39,751 bases of DNA, from positions 1 to 39,751 of the forward strand of contig CAZTWF010000085.1 of assembly GCA_964617245.1 (NCBI GenBank), written 5' to 3'. The stretch is from WYZ-LMO11 sp964617245. GTDB taxonomy: Archaea > Thermoproteota > Methanomethylicia > Methanomethylicales > Methanomethylicaceae. Under the pieces are notes generated by a model. The model had not been told where the DNA came from. It did not search any database and saw nothing but the letters and a program-made list of their open reading frames with translations. Below, piece by piece: positions 16,466 to 24,905 of the stretch. The translations under genes were made by a program, and so were the position numbers. The first letter of the stretch is position 1. Every line of letters starts with the position of its first letter.

Positions 16466-17152
16466 ATGGTTATAGTAAAACCTCATTCTAAATTTTCTGG
16501 TGTTTATATAGTAGAAGATATTGAAGGAAGAAAATTAGCAACAAAGAATCTTGTTCCTGGTTTCAAAGTCTATGGTGAAAATTTATATAAATATAATAAT
16601 GAAGAATTTAGAGCTTGGGATTTATTTAGAAGTAAACTTGCAGCATCTATAGAAAAAGGTATAATAGATGTACCAATTAAAGAAGGAAGCTATGTATTAT
16701 ATCTTGGAGCAGCGAGTGGAACTACTGCAAGTCATGTCTCTGATATTATTGGAGAAAAAGGAAAAGTATTTTGTATAGAATTTGCTCCAAGAGTAATAAA
16801 AGAATTAATTGAAGTTTCTTCACGTCGTAAAAATATGATCCCTATACTTGGAGATGCAAGATTTCCTATGTCATATAGATATCTTGTAGAAAATGTAGAT
16901 ATGATATATTGTGATATAGCTCAACCAGATCAAGCTGAAATACTTTTAGAAAATGCTAAAATATATTTAAATAAAAAAGGAAAAATAATGATCGCAATAA
17001 AAGCAAGAAGTATTGATGTAACAAAGGAACCTACTGAAATCTTCAAAAGAGAAATAAATATTTTAGAAAAAGGAGGAATAAAAATATTAGATATAAAAAG
17101 ACTTGATCCTTTTGATAAAGATCATGCAATGATATTAGGAGAGTATACTTAA
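16466..17152 (+). CDS. flpA: Fibrillarin-like rRNA/tRNA 2'-O-methyltransferase
   Basis: The catalytic subunit of the C/D box particle. The 228 residues carry a short beta-rich N-terminal domain and a Rossmann methyltransferase with LYLGAASGTTASHVSD (cofactor loop, about 75-90) and YCDIAQPDQ. It lacks the eukaryotic Gly/Arg-rich N terminus, as expected. GGTGAT lies five bases before the ATG and the gene is directly coupled to nop5 upstream and to a UPF0216 gene downstream (one-base stop/start overlap). Confidence 0.96.
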   Translation: MVIVKPHSKFSGVYIVEDIEGRKLATKNLVPGFKVYGENLYKYNNEEFRAWDLFRSKLAASIEKGIIDVPIKEGSYVLYLGAASGTTASHVSDIIGEKGKVFCIEFAPRVIKELIEVSSRRKNMIPILGDARFPMSYRYLVENVDMIYCDIAQPDQAEILLENAKIYLNKKGKIMIAIKARSIDVTKEPTEIFKREINILEKGGIKILDIKRLDPFDKDHAMILGEYT

Positions 17153-17571
17153 TGGAAGCAAATGAAGAACGTTTAACAAAACTTTTCTGGGAAATAGAAA
17201 TTAAAAAACTAAATGAAAGTCTACCTAAATTTAGAAAGTCTATTTCTTTATTATTAAATGAAGAAGATCCACATTATATAACCTTAGCTAATGAAAAAAT
17301 TTCATTTAATAAGAAAGAAATTGAAGAATTTTCTTCTTTTGCATCTGAAGATGAACTTAAATCAATATCCTTACCTATAGTTATAGTAAAAGAATGGGAA
17401 AGTAAGAAGGGCACATATAAAATCTTAGGAAATGAATTTGAAATAAAATTAGTTAATAGAATTCTTGAAAAACCTGAAGATGCTAATTATATATATTTAC
17501 CAGAAATTCTTGAGCTTTTTAGAAAATTTCCTTCTCTATTTGTCTTAGGTTATAAGTTTTCACTAGAATAA
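17152..17571 (+). CDS. UPF0216 (DUF61) family protein
   Basis: A 139-residue protein with the UPF0216 pattern: LNESLPKFRKSISLLL, a PHYITLANEKISFNKKEIEEFSSF block, and a C-terminal YIYLPEILELFRKFPSLFVLGYKF. This family is restricted to archaea and has no established function. The start codon overlaps the fibrillarin stop by one base, so it is cotranslated with the rRNA-modification genes. That makes a link to RNA modification possible but unproven. Confidence 0.85.
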   Translation: MEANEERLTKLFWEIEIKKLNESLPKFRKSISLLLNEEDPHYITLANEKISFNKKEIEEFSSFASEDELKSISLPIVIVKEWESKKGTYKILGNEFEIKLVNRILEKPEDANYIYLPEILELFRKFPSLFVLGYKFSLE

Positions 17572-17621
17572 TAAAAATATTTATTTATACTTCCATTATT
17601 CTTTTTATATTTGATAGAAAA

Positions 17622-18545
17622 ATGTATAAAACATTAGTCTCAGAAGTAGTTGATATATTAAATAAAGCAGGATTTAGTGTATATAAGGTTAATTCAAATT
17701 ATTGTGTAGATGTAATAGCAAGTAGAGATGATAGAAAATTAATGTTAAGAATTGCTATAAATATAGATAATGAAAAGAAAGAAACTACTGAAGACTTAAA
17801 AACACTTGCATATACTTTTTCAGCAATACCTATTATAGTTGGACTTAAATATCAAGGTGGTATGATTGAAGATGAAACTCTTCATGAGAGATTTAATATT
17901 AATGCTATAAATTTGAATACATTTAGGAATATTTTACTTTATGAAAGATTTCCAATGGCATATGCAAAAAGAGGTGGTTTATACTTTAAAGTAGATGGTC
18001 AAAAATTAAGGAAATTAAGAACAGAAAGAAAAATGTCTCTTGGAAATCTTGCAGATAAATTAGGTGTAAGTAGAAAAGCTGTATATGAATATGAAAATTA
18101 TAATATGGGTGCAACACTTAGAACTATATTAAAAATGATGGAAATTTTTAATGAAGATCTAACAATGAAAATTGATATATTTAAATGGAATTATTATAAG
18201 GAAGTAAAGGAAATACCTGATAGAAGTCCAACTGGCCGTATAGCAAGACAACTTCATAATAAACTTAAGAAAATAGGATGTAAGGCTATTGGTTTTAAAT
18301 ATGCTCCAATAGAAGTTCATGCAAAAGATTTAGAAATGAGTTTTCTTACAGATGAAGACTTAGATAAGGATGATTTAAGAATTAGAATTGAAGATGTTAC
18401 TAATATTGGAAAGATATTGAAAATAACTCCAATACTTGTAACAAAGTCCTTAAGTGGTAAAGATTTTGATATTTATACCATTCCTATAGATACAATCAAT
18501 AAAATTAAAAATTTAGAAGATTTAAAACAATTTATTAGTTCATAA
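17622..18545 (+). CDS. HTH-type transcriptional regulator (COG1395-like)
   Basis: 307 residues. An N-terminal alpha/beta domain (about 1-125) is followed by a Cro/C1-type helix-turn-helix at about 130-180 (LRTERKMSLGNLADKLGVSRKAVYEYE). The C-terminal domain is about 120 residues and contains DRSPTGRIARQLHNKLKKIGC. This matches the archaeal putative HTH regulator family filed under COG1395. The N-terminal fold looks like a nuclease-like or ligand-sensing domain, but no catalytic set is clear. Targets are unknown. It has its own 50-base upstream gap and converges on RNase HII with no spacing. Confidence 0.8.
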   Translation: MYKTLVSEVVDILNKAGFSVYKVNSNYCVDVIASRDDRKLMLRIAINIDNEKKETTEDLKTLAYTFSAIPIIVGLKYQGGMIEDETLHERFNINAINLNTFRNILLYERFPMAYAKRGGLYFKVDGQKLRKLRTERKMSLGNLADKLGVSRKAVYEYENYNMGATLRTILKMMEIFNEDLTMKIDIFKWNYYKEVKEIPDRSPTGRIARQLHNKLKKIGCKAIGFKYAPIEVHAKDLEMSFLTDEDLDKDDLRIRIEDVTNIGKILKITPILVTKSLSGKDFDIYTIPIDTINKIKNLEDLKQFISS

Positions 18546-19169
18546 TTAATGATTATAGTAAGATAATAGATTAGTAAATGTCTTCCAACTTTTTCTTATA
18601 ATATTGGGAATTTGATTTTTTCTAATAGAATTAATTATAAAATTTATAGTTTTCATATCAGAAGGATAGCCAGATCCAAAATCTCCATAATACTTCTTTA
18701 ATTCTGTTATAATTCTATCTCTTGTGACTTTTGCTAATATAGAGGCTGCTGCAACTGTAGGAAAAATATCTTCAGCATTATGAACTGAAATTATTTCTAT
18801 ATTTTTTATTTTTCTAGTAATTTTTTCAATAAAACTTTTAGCATTATTTTGTGGACTTCCTATTTGTACAATATTTGGCTTAAGTTTTTCTATAATATTG
18901 ATCATTGCTTCTACTTCTATATCATTTAAAGTTTCATACTTTCTTTTTCTATCAATAACTTCAGCATTAATAACTTCAATATGATATCCTTTTACATTTT
19001 CTATTATTCTATTGAATACTATTTCTCTTTTTCTTGGACTTAATTTTTTTGAATCTTTTATACTTATATTTAATAAAGTATTTACATCTTCAATTATAAT
19101 ACCTGCTATTACCATTGGACCTATAACAGAACCTCTTCCAGCTTCATCAATTCCTGCTATAATATTCAT
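18546..19169 (-). CDS. rnhB: Ribonuclease HII
   Basis: Removes RNA from RNA-DNA hybrids and single ribonucleotides from DNA. The 207 residues begin AGIDEAGRGSVIGPMVIAG, giving Asp 8 and Glu 9 of the active site and the GRG ribonucleotide-sensing loop. HNAEDIFPTVAAASILAKVTRD supplies the further conserved acidic residues. The length is normal for archaea. It diverges from the THEP1 gene across 37 bases. Confidence 0.95.
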   Translation of the reverse strand: MNIIAGIDEAGRGSVIGPMVIAGIIIEDVNTLLNISIKDSKKLSPRKREIVFNRIIENVKGYHIEVINAEVIDRKRKYETLNDIEVEAMINIIEKLKPNIVQIGSPQNNAKSFIEKITRKIKNIEIISVHNAEDIFPTVAAASILAKVTRDRIITELKKYYGDFGSGYPSDMKTINFIINSIRKNQIPNIIRKSWKTFTNLLSYYNH

Positions 19170-19206
19170 AAAAATAAATTATTAAATATATCTTATATAT
19201 TCTTAA

Positions 19207-19734
19207 ATGAAAAATATGAAAAAAGCATTTATAACAGGTCGTCCTGGAATAGGTAAATCTACTGTTTTAAGAGAAGTAGTTAATATACTTAAAAATAAAG
19301 GATGGAAAATTGGTGGAATAATTTGTCCTGAAGTACGTAGAAATGGAATAAGAATAGGTTTTAACATCATAGATATTCTCTCTAATACAAGTGGAATATT
19401 AGCATCTATAAATTTATATAATGGACCAAGAATTGGACGTTATTATGTTAATATTAATGATATTGAAAGAATTGCTATTCCTGCTATTAAAAAATCATTA
19501 GAAGAAGCAGATCTTACAGTAATAGATGAAATTGGTCCAATGGAATTATTATCTAAAAAATTCTATAATTTAATAATAGAGATTTTATCAATTGATAAAT
19601 CTATATTATGTGTAATTCATAAATCTTTAGTAAAAGAATTTTCTTTAAAATTTCCAAATATTCCTATTTTTGAAATAACAGAAGAAAATCGTTCATTTAT
19701 TGCAAATAAAATCTTGAATTATCTATTAAGGTGA
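19207..19734 (+). CDS. THEP1-family nucleoside triphosphatase
   Basis: A P-loop NTPase of the thermophile THEP1/NTPCR family that hydrolyses several nucleoside triphosphates with low specificity. P-loop GRPGIGKST lies at about 11-19 and the Walker B-like segment VIDEIGPMELLS at about 103-114; total length 175 residues. An internal ATG three codons in could also be the start. The end overlaps the upstream reach of trm1. The physiological role of the family is unclear. Confidence 0.9.
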   Translation: MKNMKKAFITGRPGIGKSTVLREVVNILKNKGWKIGGIICPEVRRNGIRIGFNIIDILSNTSGILASINLYNGPRIGRYYVNINDIERIAIPAIKKSLEEADLTVIDEIGPMELLSKKFYNLIIEILSIDKSILCVIHKSLVKEFSLKFPNIPIFEITEENRSFIANKILNYLLR

Positions 19735-19739
19735 TGAAA

Positions 19740-20918
19740 TTGAATCTTATACAAATAAAAGAAGGAAGGACTATTTTATTTGTACCAAATTTTAAAGAAT
19801 ATGAAGTAAAAGGAAGTTATGTTCCTTCTAAGGCTAAAGTCTTTTATAATCCAAAAATGGAATTTTGTAGAGATATAGGTGTATTATTTTTAAGAGAATT
19901 TTCAAAAATAACTAATCAAGATATTATTATTTGTGATCCTCTTGCAGGTGTTGGAAGTAGAGGAATAAGATATGCAAATGAAGTAAAAGGTATTAAAAAA
20001 AGTATAGTAAATGATATAAATAAAAATGCTATTCCAATTATAATTCAAAATATAAAAATTAATAATTTAGAAGATATTGTTGAAGTAGAATGTAAAGATG
20101 CTAATTTACTTTTAATAGAGTATGCAAAAAAAGAATCAAGATTTAATTTTATAGATATTGATCCATTTGGTACTCCAATTCCTTTTATTACTTCTGCTAT
20201 TAAAGCCATAAAAAATCATGGAGTTATAGCAATTACTGCTACTGATGCTCCATCACTTTGTGGTATTTATCCAAAAACTTGTTTAAGAAAATATGGTGTT
20301 CTAAATATTAAAACTGATTTTTGTCATGAAGTAGGATTAAGAATATTACTTAGTAGCTTAGTATTTTCAGCTATCAAAGAAAATTTTGGTATTGAAGTAT
20401 TATTATCATATAGTATAGATTATTATTTTAGAGCTTATGTACAATTTCATCTTGGTTCAAAAAAAGCAGATAAATCAATTTCTATGTTAGGTTATATTTC
20501 ATATTGTAAAAATTGTTTATGGAGAGAAGTATTTTCTTTTTATGATAAACTTAAATATACATGTCCATTTTGTTCAAAAGATACTCATATAATAGGTCCA
20601 ATTTGGTGTGGTCCTATAATTAAAAGAGAATTAGTAATATCATTAAAAAAAGAAGACCTTTCTGATTTCAATAATAAGAAAAGAATTGAAAAGTTATTAG
20701 GTTTATTACTTGAGGAATATGATATGCCCATCTCTTATTATTTACTAGATGATATTGCTAGTAGATTAAAAGTTTCAACTCCTTCAATTCAAATAGTAAT
20801 TGAAAAATTAAAAGAATTAGGTTATAAAGCATCAAGAACTCATTTTAATACAAAAGGTATAAAAAGTGATGCTCCATATCATGTTATTCTTGATATAATT
20901 AAAAAACTTGGAAAATAG
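19740..20918 (+). CDS. trm1: tRNA (guanine-26-N2)-dimethyltransferase Trm1
   Basis: Dimethylates guanosine 26 in tRNA with S-adenosylmethionine. About 392 residues, with an FYNPKMEFCRDIG segment, cofactor loop DPLAGVGSRG and the motif IDPFGTP, all diagnostic of Trm1. A four-cysteine zinc site is visible (CKNC and CPFC, in the C-terminal third). I take TTG at 19740 as start because GGTGAT lies four bases upstream, the spacing common in this window; GTG 19731 and ATG 19734 are in the same frame. It follows THEP1 in an operon. Confidence 0.93.
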   Translation: MNLIQIKEGRTILFVPNFKEYEVKGSYVPSKAKVFYNPKMEFCRDIGVLFLREFSKITNQDIIICDPLAGVGSRGIRYANEVKGIKKSIVNDINKNAIPIIIQNIKINNLEDIVEVECKDANLLLIEYAKKESRFNFIDIDPFGTPIPFITSAIKAIKNHGVIAITATDAPSLCGIYPKTCLRKYGVLNIKTDFCHEVGLRILLSSLVFSAIKENFGIEVLLSYSIDYYFRAYVQFHLGSKKADKSISMLGYISYCKNCLWREVFSFYDKLKYTCPFCSKDTHIIGPIWCGPIIKRELVISLKKEDLSDFNNKKRIEKLLGLLLEEYDMPISYYLLDDIASRLKVSTPSIQIVIEKLKELGYKASRTHFNTKGIKSDAPYHVILDIIKKLGK

Positions 20919-20965
20919 CAAAAAATTTTTATTTTAACTTTTATTAAATCAAACTGTGAATAATT

Positions 20966-21127
20966 ATGCCATCACATGGTTCTCTTACTAAAGCAGGAAA
21001 AGTCAGATCTCAAACACCAAAAATACCTGCTAAAGAGAGAAAAGGATTAAGACCAATACATAGAAATAAGAAGAATTATATTAAAAGAATTTTGTATGCA
21101 AAAACAGAATCCTCAATAAATCAATAG
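20966..21127 (+). CDS. rps30e: Ribosomal protein eS30
   Basis: A 53-residue, strongly basic protein beginning MPSHGSLTKAGKVRSQTPKI. The pattern HGSL-KAGKVR-QTP-(V/I)-K is diagnostic of eS30, which sits near the decoding site. eS30 is found in TACK and Asgard archaea and eukaryotes, so it is the best phylogenetic pointer in the window. A TTTTATTA box about 24 bases upstream suits a leaderless transcript, and TAG is used as a normal stop. Confidence 0.92.
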   Translation: MPSHGSLTKAGKVRSQTPKIPAKERKGLRPIHRNKKNYIKRILYAKTESSINQ

Positions 21128-21132
21128 TTAAG

Positions 21133-21198
21133 TTTATATACTACTAATATTTTTGGCAGAAATAGAACATCCTAAAATAGGAGGATCTTGAAACAAAA
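21133..21198 (+). promoter_or_regulatory. speD promoter and structured leader
   Basis: TTTATATA at 21133-21140 is a strong TATA box; transcription should start near 21162, leaving a leader of about 37 bases. The leader contains TCCT-AAAAT-AGGA (21170-21182), a small hairpin that occupies the AGGAGG ribosome-binding site (21179-21184). That site lies 14 bases from the speD GTG, which is unusually far. A five-codon open frame (TTG at 21188 to TAA at 21203) overlaps the speD start codon in another frame. Regulation of speD translation is possible but inferred. Confidence 0.45.
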
Positions 21199-21564
21199 GT
21201 GGTAAATACATCTCAAGTAGTTGGAAAGCACATATATGGCAATTTATATGAGTGTAATCCAGCACTTCTTGATGACGAAAATTTCATTAAAAATATTGTC
21301 ATTGATGCTGCAAAAATTGCAAAGATGAACATTTGGGACATAAAAATATGGAGATTTGGTGGAGAAAAAGGCGGTCTTTCAATAATTGCTCTTGTTTTAG
21401 AAAGTCATATAGCAATTCATACTTGGAAAGAATTTAACTATGCAACAGTAGATATTTTTACATGTGGAGAAAAAAGTGATCCTGAATTAGCTTTTAATTA
21501 TATAGTTTCAAAGATGAATCCAAAGCGTATTACTAAGGGCTTCATTGATCGTTCTAATTTTTAA
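21199..21564 (+). CDS. speD: S-adenosylmethionine decarboxylase proenzyme (or arginine decarboxylase paralog)
   Basis: A pyruvoyl-dependent decarboxylase of polyamine synthesis. In 121 residues it shows VGKHIYGNLYECNP, then LESHIAIHTWKEF. The chain cleaves itself between Glu 68 and Ser 69, and Ser 69 becomes the pyruvoyl group. His 74 and the Cys of FTCGE (about 89) complete the site. Some TACK archaea have a close paralog that decarboxylates arginine instead, and sequence alone cannot separate them here. The GTG start is the only start codon in frame before the conserved region. The gene stands alone with its own promoter. Confidence 0.9.
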   Translation: MVNTSQVVGKHIYGNLYECNPALLDDENFIKNIVIDAAKIAKMNIWDIKIWRFGGEKGGLSIIALVLESHIAIHTWKEFNYATVDIFTCGEKSDPELAFNYIVSKMNPKRITKGFIDRSNF

Positions 21565-21580
21565 TTTTTTTATTTTTTAA
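21556..21580 (+). terminator. T-tract terminator after speD
   Basis: The speD stop is surrounded by runs of five, seven and six T. No hairpin is present, as is normal for archaeal intrinsic terminators. The tract also fills the short convergent junction with proS. Confidence 0.5.
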
Positions 21581-23010
21581 TATGATCTTGCTATTCTTAT
21601 CCAATTAATTGCAGGAAGACTACAATTAGCACATAAACCAGATGGTTTTTCATTTAATTCATAAGGTATACCAAGTATTCTTGCATCTATTTTATTCTCA
21701 ATATCCTGACCACATATATCTCTACCACACCATGGAATTTCAATAATTCCTCCTCTTTCACTTAATAAATCTTTTACTTTATTAAGATCATATTCTCTTG
21801 ATATATGTTTATTAAACCAATTTCTTGCTCTTTCTTTTAAGCTTATATCAATTTCTTCCAATAATTTCCTTATTTCTTCATTGATTAAATCTCTATTTAT
21901 TGTGATTTTTTGTAAAGTATCTCTTCTTACTAAAACTATTGTTTTCTTTTCAACATCTTTTGGTCCTATTTCTACTCTTATAGGTACTCCTCTTAATTCC
22001 CATTTAAAATATTTACTTCCAGGAGTTTCTTCTTTTTCATCATCTAAATATACTCTTAAGTTAGCTTTTTCTAAAATTTCTTTAATTTCTTTACAAATAT
22101 TTAATGCATCTTCTTTACCTTTATAAATTATTGGTATTATAACTACTTGAAAAGGTGCAATTATACTTGGTAATATAAGTCCATGATCATCTCCATGTAT
22201 TGATATTAATGCTGCAATAACTCTTTCAGAAATACCATAACAAGTTTGCCATACATAATCATAATTTCCATCAATATTCATATATTTTATATCAAATGCT
22301 TTTGCAAAATTCTGTCCAAGGAAATGAATAGTTCCAATTTGTAATACTTTTCCATCTGGCATTATTGTATCAAATGCTATAGAGTATTCTGCTCCAGGAA
22401 ATTTATCCCAAGAAGGTCTTATGGATATTACATAGGGAATTCCTAATTTTTCAAAAAATATCTTATAAATCTCTATACCTTCTTTTATTTGTTTTTCTGC
22501 TTCTTCTTTTGTAGCATGAGCTGTATGTGCTTCTTTAAATGTTGAAATCTCTCTTACTCTTATCATTGGTTTTGTTGCTTTTGTCTCATATCTAAATACA
22601 TTAACAATTTGAAAGATTTTTAATGGAAGATCAGAATAACTTTTTATCCATAATTGAAACATTGGATAAATTGAAGTTTCACTAGTAGGTCTAAGAGCAA
22701 GCTTAACATCAAGTAAAGAAGCACCACCATAAGTTATCCAAAATACTTGATCTTCAAAACTTCTTATATGCTCTCCTTCTTTTCTTATCATATATTCTGG
22801 TATAAGTGTTGGAAATAATACTTCCTCATGTCCTCTTTTTATTAATTCTTCTCTTATAATTTCAATTGTTTTTTGTCTAATTTTAAATCCATATGGCATC
22901 CAAATACCAGTTCCTTTTACAGGATATCTAGTATCATAAATTGGAATTTCAAAAATTACTCTATGAAACCATTCACTAAAATTTTTTGACCATTGATCTC
23001 TTTCAGGCAT
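21577..23010 (-). CDS. proS: Prolyl-tRNA synthetase (archaeal/eukaryotic type)
   Basis: A class II synthetase of 477 residues. The start DQWSKNFSEWFHRVIFEI, the motif 2 region VFRYETKATKPMIRVREI and RPTSETSIYP are typical of the archaeal/eukaryotic ProRS type. The C-terminal domain has cysteines in CGRDICGQD and CANC that bind zinc. The order catalytic domain, anticodon-binding domain (about 280-390) and zinc domain is complete, and no bacterial-type editing insert is seen. It lies 12 bases after the EndoQ gene on the same strand, so the two are probably cotranscribed. Confidence 0.96.
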   Translation of the reverse strand: MPERDQWSKNFSEWFHRVIFEIPIYDTRYPVKGTGIWMPYGFKIRQKTIEIIREELIKRGHEEVLFPTLIPEYMIRKEGEHIRSFEDQVFWITYGGASLLDVKLALRPTSETSIYPMFQLWIKSYSDLPLKIFQIVNVFRYETKATKPMIRVREISTFKEAHTAHATKEEAEKQIKEGIEIYKIFFEKLGIPYVISIRPSWDKFPGAEYSIAFDTIMPDGKVLQIGTIHFLGQNFAKAFDIKYMNIDGNYDYVWQTCYGISERVIAALISIHGDDHGLILPSIIAPFQVVIIPIIYKGKEDALNICKEIKEILEKANLRVYLDDEKEETPGSKYFKWELRGVPIRVEIGPKDVEKKTIVLVRRDTLQKITINRDLINEEIRKLLEEIDISLKERARNWFNKHISREYDLNKVKDLLSERGGIIEIPWCGRDICGQDIENKIDARILGIPYELNEKPSGLCANCSLPAINWIRIARSY

Positions 23011-23022
23011 TTTTAATCCTCC

Positions 23023-24249
23023 TTATTTAATATAATCTTCTAGACTTCTTCTTCTAATTAAAAAATTTACTTTAATTTCTCCATATTTTCCATCATATCC
23101 TGGAATAATCTTCATATCATTTCTTCTATTCATCATAATTAATTCTGTTAACTCTTTTCCACAAACTTTTTTTAAATTTTCTTCAGGTTCTTCTAAAAGT
23201 ACTTTCAATTCATTACCAAGTTCATTAACTATTTCCCAATATTTTTTTTGTACTTCATTTGAAAAACTTTCTTTATTAAGTGCAACAGCAATTAAGTCTA
23301 TAAGAGGAAGAATTCTCAAAAAATTTTGTTTATCTTTAGGTCCTTCTCCTTCTTCTCTATCTGCTAATTCTTCAACTCTTTCTGCAACACCTTTTGTCAT
23401 TTTCTTTCCACATATTGGACAAATTCCTTTAAGTTTTTTTGCTTCTTTTGGTGGAAATGAAATACCACATTTTCTATGACCACTCCAATGATATTTTCCA
23501 TATGCTGGATCAACTTCTATAGTTTCAACTTTATATTTATTAAACATTATTGTCTTAATAATTTCATTATAGCTCAATTCTTTTACTTCTATTATATTTG
23601 CTTCTCTTCCAATTTTTAATAAACTATGACTATCACTATTTGATACTAATGTATATGAATCTAAAGCACTTACTCTCCAATTCATTGGAGGGTCTGATGA
23701 AAGTCCTGTCTCTATTGCACAAATATGAGGTGTTTGATCTTCATAACATTCTTCAATACTATCAACTCCTCCTTTATCTCCAAAAAGAGAAAACCAAGGA
23801 GTCCATATATGAGCAGGAATTACCATACAATTTTCTCCAAATTCCATTACTTCTTCTACTAATTGTGCTCCAGTCATTGATAAATTTGGTCTTCCATCAG
23901 ATTTAAGATCACCATAAATTGATAATCTATTTGAAAGCTCTTCAGCTATTTCAATAGAAGGTAATATAATTAAATGATGAATTCTTCTAGTTTTTCCCTT
24001 ATATTTAAAAGTTGTACAAACTTCTCCACTAATTATAAATCTTGTTTTTCCTTTTTCTAATCTATAAAGTCCATTTTCTTCAATAAGTTTCTTCATTTCT
24101 TCTCTCCATTTTGGATGTGTAAAATCTCCTGTTCCTATAACATCTATTCCTTTTATTGAAGCTATACGATCTATATTCTCAAATTTCATATCTTCACTAC
24201 TTGCTCTACTATAACAACTATGTATATGTAAATCAACTACTATTCTCAT
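23023..24249 (-). CDS. Endonuclease Q-like PHP-domain protein
   Basis: A 408-residue protein with an N-terminal PHP metal-binding domain (DLHIHSCYSR with His 8 and His 10, then GTGDFTHPKW). A four-cysteine zinc site follows (RKCGISFPP, CPICGK), then a helical C-terminal domain. This is the architecture of archaeal endonuclease Q, which cuts DNA 5' of uracil, hypoxanthine, xanthine and abasic sites. I start it at the ATG at 24249 directly before the PHP motif; the open frame reaches 24312 but the extra residues are hydrophobic and unconserved in character. It diverges from the ehb operon. Confidence 0.85.
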   Translation of the reverse strand: MRIVVDLHIHSCYSRASSEDMKFENIDRIASIKGIDVIGTGDFTHPKWREEMKKLIEENGLYRLEKGKTRFIISGEVCTTFKYKGKTRRIHHLIILPSIEIAEELSNRLSIYGDLKSDGRPNLSMTGAQLVEEVMEFGENCMVIPAHIWTPWFSLFGDKGGVDSIEECYEDQTPHICAIETGLSSDPPMNWRVSALDSYTLVSNSDSHSLLKIGREANIIEVKELSYNEIIKTIMFNKYKVETIEVDPAYGKYHWSGHRKCGISFPPKEAKKLKGICPICGKKMTKGVAERVEELADREEGEGPKDKQNFLRILPLIDLIAVALNKESFSNEVQKKYWEIVNELGNELKVLLEEPEENLKKVCGKELTELIMMNRRNDMKIIPGYDGKYGEIKVNFLIRRRSLEDYIK

Positions 24250-24277
24250 ATATTCAAAAATTATTAATACTACCTGA

Positions 24278-24287
24278 ATATATAAAT
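24278..24287 (+). promoter_or_regulatory. TATA box at the head of the ehb operon
   Basis: ATATATAAAT is centred about 29 bases before the ATG at 24311, so transcription would start within a few bases of the first codon. The element is nearly palindromic and could also direct transcription leftward into the EndoQ gene, though at a longer distance (about 33 bases). It may drive the whole hydrogenase and ATP synthase run. Confidence 0.45.
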
Positions 24288-24310
24288 TAGTAATTATGAG
24301 CTGAGCGGCC

Positions 24311-24595
24311 ATGGCTCCTCCACTATTTGCACGATTTTACATTAATGGTCAAATACTTTATGAAAAAGTAAAAGAAATTGCAAAAAATCAAAATTATGAA
24401 ATTATTTATGAAGATCCAGTAAATAAGATTCTTCATATTCATAAAAGAGTTTATGGCAGAACAATTCATTTAATTATTCATATTGGTGATGGAAAAGATA
24501 GAAGTTTAGCTATAGATGTAAAACCTGGTTATGAGGGATTTTCTATGGATTATGGAAGGAGATTTCTTGAAGAAATTAAAAAAGTAGCTAGGTGA
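24311..24595 (+). CDS. Unrecognised 94-residue protein, first gene of the ehb operon
   Basis: I do not recognise this family. The protein is soluble-looking, with mixed beta and helix. It starts MAPPLFARFYINGQILYEKV, has a beta-rich middle (IHKRVYGRTIHLIIHIGDG), and ends with a basic helix. No cysteine or nucleotide motif is present. Its stop lies 4 bases before ehbA, so it is cotranscribed and probably cotranslated with the hydrogenase. The start codon lies in the loop of a small GC-rich hairpin (GAGC 24303-24306 with GCTC 24314-24317), unusual in this AT-rich sequence. A role in expression or assembly of the complex is only a guess. Confidence 0.7.
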   Translation: MAPPLFARFYINGQILYEKVKEIAKNQNYEIIYEDPVNKILHIHKRVYGRTIHLIIHIGDGKDRSLAIDVKPGYEGFSMDYGRRFLEEIKKVAR

Positions 24596-24599
24596 TATT

Positions 24600-24905
24600 A
24601 TGAGTCTTTTCTGGGGTATTCGTTTTTGGTTAAGATTAATAAGAGAAATTTTAGCTTCTATTATAGATGTAAGTAAAAGATGTTTAAATGGTAATATTGA
24701 TCCAGTAATTTCACCAATAGATTCAATATTAGCTAAACCAATTTCTCAAACAATGTTGGCTAATAGTATAACATATACACCTGGTACTGTTACTATAGAT
24801 GTAAATGTACCAGAAAAACGTCTATATGTAGGTGTTATTAATCCAAGAAAAAGAGAAGAAATAATACCATTAGAACCACATATAGAGAGGTGGCTTGAAA
24901 AATGA
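24600..24905 (+). CDS. ehbA: Energy-converting hydrogenase subunit A (MrpE/MnhE-like)
   Basis: A 101-residue MnhE-family protein: a short N-terminal hydrophobic/amphipathic region, then DVSKRCLNG, SPIDSILAKPISQTMLANSITYTPGTVTIDV, which is the conserved MrpE core, and a C-terminal IERWLEK. In Mrp antiporters and in membrane-bound hydrogenases the subunit belongs to the ion-translocating arm. It is shorter than bacterial MrpE because the N-terminal membrane part is reduced. It overlaps the next gene by 4 bases. The letter follows methanogen Ehb gene order. Confidence 0.85.
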   Translation: MSLFWGIRFWLRLIREILASIIDVSKRCLNGNIDPVISPIDSILAKPISQTMLANSITYTPGTVTIDVNVPEKRLYVGVINPRKREEIIPLEPHIERWLEK

